A stretch of DNA of 37,885 nt from the NCBI GenBank assembly GCA_900547805.1, contig URIE01000004.1:1-37885 (forward strand), given 5' to 3'. Positions within the stretch are counted from its first letter, which is position 1; each line of letters begins with the position of its first letter. A program made the position numbers and the translations under genes. Shown here piece after piece: positions 33,060 to 37,885 of this stretch. The notes below the pieces were generated by a model. The model made no database searches. It was not told the DNA's origin and saw nothing but the letters and a program-made list of their open reading frames with translations. Source of the DNA: an uncultured Collinsella sp. (GTDB lineage: Bacteria > Actinomycetota > Coriobacteriia > Coriobacteriales > Coriobacteriaceae).

Positions 33060-33128
33060 AAGTTGCGGTGATATAGGGACTGTTTTGAGACTCCAAAGCG
33101 CCAAACAGTCCGTATATCACCGCAACTT
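33060..33128. repeat. Long palindrome D: 26-bp inverted repeat, one mismatch
   Basis: Arms 33060-33085 and 33103-33128 match in 25 of 26 positions around a 17-nt loop. It is AT-richer than the genes around it and has no T-tract. It starts 50 bp after the stop of the membrane-bound regulator. No gene is seen between 33011 and 33459. Confidence 0.75.
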
Positions 33129-33190
33129 ACAAACAACTGGGTCAGTTCCGGCACGAAGATTAGCATTGAGCTGACCGCGCGCCAAGAAAA

Positions 33191-33330
33191 GGGCCTATTT
33201 ACTACGTTTAACTCGATGGGGCCAACCATGACCGCCTTTTTCGAAAATCGACAGGCCTTCTACCTGCGGTTTTATTTTTCGTTTTCCCGGCATGGTTGAG
33301 GGTATCCAATTAAACGTAGTAGATAGGCCC
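33191..33330. repeat. Long palindrome E: 140-bp element with 40-bp imperfect terminal inverted repeats
   Basis: Arms 33191-33230 and 33291-33330 are both 40 nt; the outer 21 positions match in all but one and the inner seven (AACCATG/CATGGTT) match fully. The 60-nt centre is not palindromic and contains a T-rich run. Size and layout resemble a miniature inverted-repeat element, but no target-site duplication is visible at its ends (AAAA before, GTTTT after). Confidence 0.65.
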
Positions 33331-33459
33331 GTTTTGTGGCATACGACCCATTCAGGCCCAATCTCGAAGGCTAAAGAGAGCCTCTCATCCACGCCCGCGA
33401 ACGAAAACCAAATAGAATGAAAGGCAAATGGAAAAGCCCGTTTAGCGAGCGGAGAACAT

Positions 33460-33780
33460 ATGCGCGACGTAGCCGAAAGCGACTGGAAGCTGTTTAAGAA
33501 AATGCTTCCCCAATGGCAAGAACGTTATATGGAAAAGCTCATCGGCCAGTACGTTGAGATGCTGAACGGCGACAGTGAAGCGTCCAGTAGATTTTGGGCA
33601 CTAGAAAAGTGCCTCAATAGAGACAAGCTGTCCTCAGGCGTAATCGCAAAGGACATTCGCCGCAGCACAATGCACCGCGAGATAGCCAATTTGCTTATCG
33701 ACAGTGTGATCACCCTTGACGACCTTGACGGTTTTACCGAGGACATTAAGAGCTATGCGCAACACTGGATTAGCCAGTAA
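33460..33780 (+). CDS. Small conserved-looking hypothetical protein
   Basis: 106 residues, ATG 33460 with GGAG 5 nt upstream. Soluble and helical throughout: WKLFKKMLPQWQERYMEKLI, then a core with RFWALEKCLNRDK and a DDLDGF-S/T-EDI segment near the C-terminus. I recall similar short proteins in Firmicutes annotated without function; no domain can be assigned. It is transcribed towards the FtsX gene and is bounded by palindrome E upstream and a terminator downstream. Confidence 0.7.
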   Translation: MRDVAESDWKLFKKMLPQWQERYMEKLIGQYVEMLNGDSEASSRFWALEKCLNRDKLSSGVIAKDIRRSTMHREIANLLIDSVITLDDLDGFTEDIKSYAQHWISQ

Positions 33781-33813
33781 GAGTACTGAACGACAAACAT
33801 CCCCAGCAAAACG

Positions 33814-33855
33814 GGGCAAACGCCGGGCCACCTAATGGTTGTCCGGCGTTTGCCC
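33814..33855. terminator. Bidirectional hairpin between convergent genes
   Basis: Perfect 13-bp stem GGGCAAACGCCGG (33814-33826) / CCGGCGTTTGCCC (33843-33855). It lies between the end of the small hypothetical gene and the convergent FtsX gene. Its 3' arm shares four bases with the leader of the adjacent REP-like copy. Confidence 0.7.
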
Positions 33856-33898
33856 AGATAAAACCTGCCAAAATAAACCTGTCCCTTTTTGACAGGTT
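33852..33898 (+). repeat. REP-like hairpin, copy 4
   Basis: Leader CCCAGATAAA as in copy 1, then CCTGCCAAAA (33864-33873), loop TAAACCTGTCCCT and TTTTTGACAGG (33886-33896), with one mismatched stem pair. The last bases overlap the TAA stop codon of the FtsX gene (33899-33897), so the element forms the 3' end of that gene. Confidence 0.8.
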
Positions 33899-36662
33899 AC
33901 TCGGCGCTTTTGAGGGCGCCGACCATGTCGATCTTATTGAGGGTACGATTGGTGGCGAGGTTGACGATAAACGTAAAGCCAAAGGAAAGCACCACGGCGA
34001 GCACGTAGCTTAGCGGCTCGACCTCAACATCAAAGTACAGCGACGGCATCTGCAAAATGTACGTAAAACTCTCGGCCAGCAAGCCGCCCAGTGGCACGCC
34101 CAGCGCGGCGCCAATTGCCGTGAGGATCAACGTCTCCTTGTTGACGTAGTGGTGCATCTCGCCACGGCGGAAGCCCAGCACCTTAATGGTCGCCAGCTCG
34201 CGCTCGCGCTCCGAAATGTTGGTGTTAGACAGCGTAAACACCACCACAAACGACAGGCACGCCGCCATAAAGGTCACGAGCACCACGACCGAGTTGATGA
34301 TGGTGAAGTTGGCCTCGTAGTTTTCCCAATGCTCGGCCGTGCTCGAAAGCGTCAGCCATCCGTCGCTTTTAAGTTGCTTGCTAAACGCAATCTGATCGGC
34401 CGACGAACCCTTGAGCAGCGCAAAGATGCCGTTGAGACGGACGCTTCGACCAAACGCGCGCTCATAGGTGCCCTGCGTCATATAAAGCGTATTGCCCAGA
34501 TAGTTGAGCGAGATGTCGCTAACCTTGACCTTAGCGACGTTGAGTGACGAATCCTGGACGTGCGCCGTGTCGCCCGGCTTGATTCCCAGCACCAGCTGCG
34601 AGCTCTTGCTTAAATACACGTCCCCGTCACGCAGGGCGAGCGGTTCTTTGGACTCATCCTCCAGGCGCACGTAATCGCCCAAGTCACCCGTGCGGTCATC
34701 GGGCACCACGATCAGCTGCACGGTCTCGCTCTTGCCGCCAAATGTAAAGGTGACGTTGTCGGTCATAATCGGCAGCGTCGAAGTCACGGTCACGCTGGAA
34801 TCATTGGCCGCGCTGCGCTCATCCAATGCCGCGCACGTCTGCGAAAAATCGTCGGGATTGGCGACCGCCAGCAGATCGTAGCGTGTGATGTGGCCGTACT
34901 GCTTGGGCGAAAGCGCGACCGACGTGTCGCGAATACCCATGCCGCAGATCACAAGCGCGGTGCAACCCGCGATGCCGAAGATGGTCATAAAGGCGCGCTT
35001 TTTGTAGCGGAACAGGTTGCGTGCTGCCACCTTGTTCAAAAAGCCCATGCGGCGCCAGATAAAGCCGATGCGCTCGAGCAAGATGCGCGAGCCAGCGCGC
35101 GGGGCCTTGGGACGCATAAGCGAGGCCGGGGTCTCGGCCATCTCGTGGCGGCAGGCGATAATCGTAGCGCCCACCACGCCCACGGCAAACAGCGCTACCG
35201 ACACGAGCGACGACACGATGTCGTACGAAAGCAGCATCTGGGGCAGCGAGTACATGTCGTCGAACACCGTAAACAGGAACAACGGCAGGCCCACAAATCC
35301 GATGATGTTGCCGAGTACGCCACCGATCAGACACGCCCACAGCGCATAGTCCACGTATTTGGACAGGATGCGTCCGCGTGAATAGCCGAGCGCCTTGTAC
35401 AGGCCGATGAGCGTGCGCTCCTCCTCGACCATGCGCGTGGCGGTGGTAAGGCTGATGAGCACGGCGACGATAAAGAAGATAAACGGGAACACGGTGGCGA
35501 TGGCCTCGATCGAAGAACTGTCGCTCTCGACGCTCGAGTAGCTTGCGATGTTACCGCGGTCCTGAATGTACCAGGTGCATTCGCCCAGATCGGAAAGCTC
35601 GGCGCGGGCATCGGCAAAATGCTGGTCGGCGGCGGCGCGGCGCTGGTCCAAGTCGGCCTGCGCCTGAACGCGCTCCTCGCTGCCCTCGGCCATGCGATTG
35701 ATGTTGTCCTGCTCAATCCCAAAGAGCATGGCAGCCTGACGCTCGGCCGTATCCAAGCTTGCCGGTGTGTCGACTGTCAGCTCCTGAGCGCGCGCCTTCT
35801 CACGCTCCTCGCGGATCTTCTCGATATCGCCCTTGACCTCATTGATCTTTGCCGCGTAGGCATCCGAATAGGAGTTGAGGCTCTTGGCTCCCTCGACGAT
35901 CACGTGGACCGCGGAGTAGGAAGAAGATGTCGCGGCATCCTCGCTCACATAGAACTTATAGTCCGCCGCCGAAGCAGCGCGAAAGGCGTTGACTGTCGAG
36001 TCAGAACTTACATCAGTGGGGTCGAGGACCTCGGCCGTAATGGTGTAATCGCCCGCGGCAAACTGGTCCTTGGCGCTTTGATTGGACGAGCTCGCGTCAT
36101 TGGCGGCAAAACTCACCGTATCGCCGAGCTTTTTGCCCGAAGCCTTCAGGAACTTCGAAGTCACCGCGACCTCATCGGCGCTCTCGGGCAAATCGCCGTT
36201 CACGAGCACCGGCTGATCGATGTTCTCCTTGGAGAGACTTTGCACGACCACGCGCTCGCGCGTTGTGCCCACGGCGGTGTAGGCGGTCTCGGCGTAGATG
36301 CCCTCGGCCGTCTCGACACCATCGACCTCTTGGATGGCGGCGAGATCATCGTCAGTCAGGCCATAGGTCGACTGCACGTTAATGTCATAGACATTTTGCT
36401 GGTCGAAGTAGGCGTCAACCGAATCGCACAGGTCCTCGCAACCCGCCTTAAGGCCGCACATCACGCTCACGCCAAGCGCGGTGATGACCACGATTGACAA
36501 GAAGCGCTTAAGACTGCCTCGGATTGTGCGGTAGATGCCACGGCGAAAAACCGTCGGCACCATATCGTTTGAGCTTTGGGCAGTGCGGTAGGTCGTAAAA
36601 TCCTGCTCGCACTCCGTGTTCTGCGCGTCGCGGCGTAGGCTGTTTTGGCGGTCCTGATCCAT
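33897..36662 (-). CDS. MacB/FtsX-type ABC transporter permease
   Basis: 921 residues from ATG 36662; a GTG at 36674 would add four. A cytoplasmic N-terminus of about 35 residues precedes the first helix (RFLSIVVITALGVSVMCGL). A large outer domain (about 75-385) follows, with a coiled coil at about 275-365 (EKIREEREKARAQ, and the DLDQRRAAADQHFADA region). The first FtsX domain lies at about 385-510 (MVEEERTLIGLYKALGYSRG). A second helix-outer domain-FtsX unit follows, with the second FtsX domain at about 790-915 (RERELATIKVLGFRRGEMHHYV). This two-unit layout matches large permeases of the LolD/MacB partner class, involved in mechanotransmission, peptide resistance or envelope work. The ATPase gene just upstream overlaps no sequence from this start; its stop is 5 bp away. 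Confidence 0.9.
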   Translation of the reverse strand: MDQDRQNSLRRDAQNTECEQDFTTYRTAQSSNDMVPTVFRRGIYRTIRGSLKRFLSIVVITALGVSVMCGLKAGCEDLCDSVDAYFDQQNVYDINVQSTYGLTDDDLAAIQEVDGVETAEGIYAETAYTAVGTTRERVVVQSLSKENIDQPVLVNGDLPESADEVAVTSKFLKASGKKLGDTVSFAANDASSSNQSAKDQFAAGDYTITAEVLDPTDVSSDSTVNAFRAASAADYKFYVSEDAATSSSYSAVHVIVEGAKSLNSYSDAYAAKINEVKGDIEKIREEREKARAQELTVDTPASLDTAERQAAMLFGIEQDNINRMAEGSEERVQAQADLDQRRAAADQHFADARAELSDLGECTWYIQDRGNIASYSSVESDSSSIEAIATVFPFIFFIVAVLISLTTATRMVEEERTLIGLYKALGYSRGRILSKYVDYALWACLIGGVLGNIIGFVGLPLFLFTVFDDMYSLPQMLLSYDIVSSLVSVALFAVGVVGATIIACRHEMAETPASLMRPKAPRAGSRILLERIGFIWRRMGFLNKVAARNLFRYKKRAFMTIFGIAGCTALVICGMGIRDTSVALSPKQYGHITRYDLLAVANPDDFSQTCAALDERSAANDSSVTVTSTLPIMTDNVTFTFGGKSETVQLIVVPDDRTGDLGDYVRLEDESKEPLALRDGDVYLSKSSQLVLGIKPGDTAHVQDSSLNVAKVKVSDISLNYLGNTLYMTQGTYERAFGRSVRLNGIFALLKGSSADQIAFSKQLKSDGWLTLSSTAEHWENYEANFTIINSVVVLVTFMAACLSFVVVFTLSNTNISERERELATIKVLGFRRGEMHHYVNKETLILTAIGAALGVPLGGLLAESFTYILQMPSLYFDVEVEPLSYVLAVVLSFGFTFIVNLATNRTLNKIDMVGALKSAE

Positions 36663-36667
36663 GGGCG

Positions 36668-37369
36668 CTACCACTCGATCGTCTCGATAGGCACGGGATT
36701 TTGCTGAACCGTCTCGCTCTCCACGCGGCCGCTCTTAAAGCGGATCAGGCGATCGGCCATGGGCGCCAGCGCGGAGTTGTGGGTGATGATAATGACTGTA
36801 ATGCCCTGTTTGCGACAGGTGTCCTGCAACAGTTGCAAGATCTGCTTGCCGGTTTTGTAGTCGAGTGCACCCGTGGGCTCGTCGCACAAAAGTAGCTTGG
36901 GGTTCTTGGCCAGCGCGCGGGCGATGGACACGCGCTGTTGCTCGCCGCCCGAAAGCTGCGCCGGGAAGTTGGCGAGGCGCTCACCCAAGCCAACCTGGCA
37001 AAGCGTTTGCTCGGCATCGAGCGAATCGGGGCAGATTTGCGCCGCAAGCTCAACATTTTCGAGCGCCGTCAGGTTGGGGACCAGATTGTAGAACTGAAAG
37101 ACAAAGCCCACGTCGGCGCGGCGGTATTCCACGAGCTGTGCCTCGTTGGCGGAGCTCACGTCGCGCCCGTCCACCGTCACGGTGCCGGAAGTCGCCGTAT
37201 CCATGCCACCCAGAATGTTGAGCGCCGTGGTTTTACCGGCGCCCGAAGCGCCCAGGATAATGGCAAGCTCGCCACGCTCAACGGTAAAGCTCGCGCCGTC
37301 GAGCGCGTGAATGCGGGCATCACCCTCGCCATAGGCTTTAATGACGTCTCTGAATTCGATATAGGCCAT
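36668..37369 (-). CDS. LolD/MacB-type ABC transporter ATP-binding protein
   Basis: 233 residues. Walker [11 protein letters not shown]-loop [18 protein letters not shown] (typical of LolD/MacB ATPases), signature LSGGEQQR, Walker [13 protein letters not shown] and H-loop [13 protein letters not shown]. It is the ATPase for the large FtsX-type permease whose gene begins 5 bp downstream. The permease has a second FtsX unit, so an ATPase dimer would serve one two-unit permease. ATG 37369 has only a weak ribosome binding site. Confidence 0.93.
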   Translation of the reverse strand: MAYIEFRDVIKAYGEGDARIHALDGASFTVERGELAIILGASGAGKTTALNILGGMDTATSGTVTVDGRDVSSANEAQLVEYRRADVGFVFQFYNLVPNLTALENVELAAQICPDSLDAEQTLCQVGLGERLANFPAQLSGGEQQRVSIARALAKNPKLLLCDEPTGALDYKTGKQILQLLQDTCRKQGITVIIITHNSALAPMADRLIRFKSGRVESETVQQNPVPIETIEW

Positions 37370-37418
37370 CGATTGATTCCCATCTGGTCGGATAACTCTT
37401 TAGTATTACCCATTTCGC

Positions 37419-37463
37419 ACCGACCAAAAAGGGACAGGTTCATTTTGGCAGGTTTTATATGGG
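37419..37463 (-). repeat. REP-like hairpin, copy 5 (inverted)
   Basis: Read on the minus strand: CCATATAAA leader, ACCTGCCAAAA (37453-37443), loop with GAACCTGTCCCT, TTTTGGTCGGT (37429-37419), with two stem mismatches. It lies about 50 bp upstream of the ATPase start. From 37464 to 37570 nothing else is seen. Confidence 0.75.
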
Positions 37464-37570
37464 GAAACGGCAGCTATAGATGAGGCGCCGGGGAGGCAGA
37501 GAAATCATCGATTGGGTCAGGCCGACCGCCAAATACAACGCACGCATCTCAATCTGTCAGCCAAATCATT

Positions 37571-37584
37571 CGAACAGCTGTTCG
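37571..37584 (+). promoter_or_regulatory. SOS box (LexA site) upstream of the GyrI-like gene
   Basis: CGAACAGCTGTTCG is a perfect 14-bp palindrome that matches the Gram-positive LexA consensus CGAAC-N4-GTTCG. A -10-like TATGAT occurs at 37589-37594 and again at 37594-37599, so LexA would overlap the -35 region. The controlled gene starts at 37641. Confidence 0.8.
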
Positions 37585-37640
37585 TTTCTATGATATGATT
37601 CAGCTATTTAAGCAGGCCAATACGCAGAAAGGCGGCCAAC

Positions 37641-37885
37641 ATGGCGTTCGACTTTAAGAAGGAATGCAAGGAGCTCTACAAACCTGCAAGCAAGCCGAGT
37701 ATCGTAACTGTACCGCCTATGAGCTACGTTGCCGTTCGCGGAAAGGGCGACCCAAATACCGAAGGTGGCGAGTATCAAAACGCCCTGCCGCTGCTTTACG
37801 GCATCGCCTATACCGTCAAGATGTCGAAGAAAGGCTCAAGGAATATCGAGGGCTATTTCGACTTTGTGGTACCGCCGCTCGAGGG
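37641..37885 (+). CDS. GyrI-like small-molecule-binding protein (3' end cut off by window)
   Basis: ATG 37641 with AAAGGCGG upstream; 81 codons before the window ends. The start MAFDFKKECKELY, then VTVPPMSYVAVRGKGDPN and YGIAYTVKMSKKG, with YFDFVVPPLEG at the cut, matches the GyrI-like (AraC effector-binding) family in its stand-alone form. Such proteins bind hydrophobic or cationic small molecules, and E. coli GyrI/SbmC protects gyrase. The SOS box 57 bp upstream implies DNA-damage induction, as for E. coli sbmC. The binding partner here is unknown. Confidence 0.85.
   Translation, partial: MAFDFKKECKELYKPASKPSIVTVPPMSYVAVRGKGDPNTEGGEYQNALPLLYGIAYTVKMSKKGSRNIEGYFDFVVPPLE

Noticed and set aside
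33191..33330. Palindrome E as an insertion sequence remnant with target duplications
   Set aside because: No duplicated target bases flank the arms and there is no transposase reading frame within 140 bp; kept as a repeat only.

Overview
The window is high-GC bacterial DNA with actinobacterial-style codon use. Twin-arginine lipoprotein signals, an LPGTG-anchored wall protein, a SEC-C methionine aminopeptidase and many short REP-like hairpins all point to a gut Coriobacteriia, most like Collinsella. The genus is an inference from gene content and style; no 16S gene or other marker is present.

Layout. 1-1.2 kb: 3' part of a DXS-like transketolase-family gene. 1.5-5.8 kb: a complete polar amino-acid (glutamate-type) ABC importer (binding lipoprotein, two permeases, ATPase) followed by a C26 gamma-glutamyl hydrolase. 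5.9-9.4 kb (minus): an AT-richer block with a BcrA-type ABC ATPase, two membrane subunits, a YozG-like HTH regulator and a DUF2975 membrane protein. Related palindromes lie in the promoter regions of both halves of this block. 9.6-11.9 kb (minus): a phosphotransfer (HPt) protein and a degenerate GGDEF-REC-HD-GYP protein. 12.1-17.7 kb: housekeeping enzymes (alpha/beta hydrolase, radical SAM protein, SEC-C methionine aminopeptidase, D-2-hydroxyacid dehydrogenase, M18 aminopeptidase).

18.1-29.3 kb is the most interesting part. It runs in one direction: a 1279-residue LPGTG wall protein with an N-terminal FMN-binding-like domain, a membrane protein with three FMN-binding repeats, a one-repeat FMN-binding protein, a NapH-like polyferredoxin membrane protein, the flavinyltransferase ApbE, a NusG-II-domain protein, and a complete ECF transporter packed into two fusion genes (Gx-ATPase and ATPase-EcfT). 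Together these look like a transmembrane electron route from cytoplasmic Fe-S donors to covalently flavinylated proteins at the membrane and cell wall, a relative of flavin-based extracellular electron transfer.

29.4-37.9 kb: a membrane-anchored Ntn-type amide hydrolase, a phosphofructokinase with mixed ATP/PPi-type signature residues, a membrane-bound Xre-family regulator with an internal repeat, a small conserved hypothetical protein, a MacB/FtsX-type ABC pair, and the start of a GyrI-like gene downstream of a perfect SOS box.

Two kinds of non-coding structure recur. Five hairpins share a loop core close to ACCTGTCCC (REP-like). Five or six long, mutually unrelated palindromes sit between genes. 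No tRNA, rRNA, CRISPR array or intact insertion sequence was seen.
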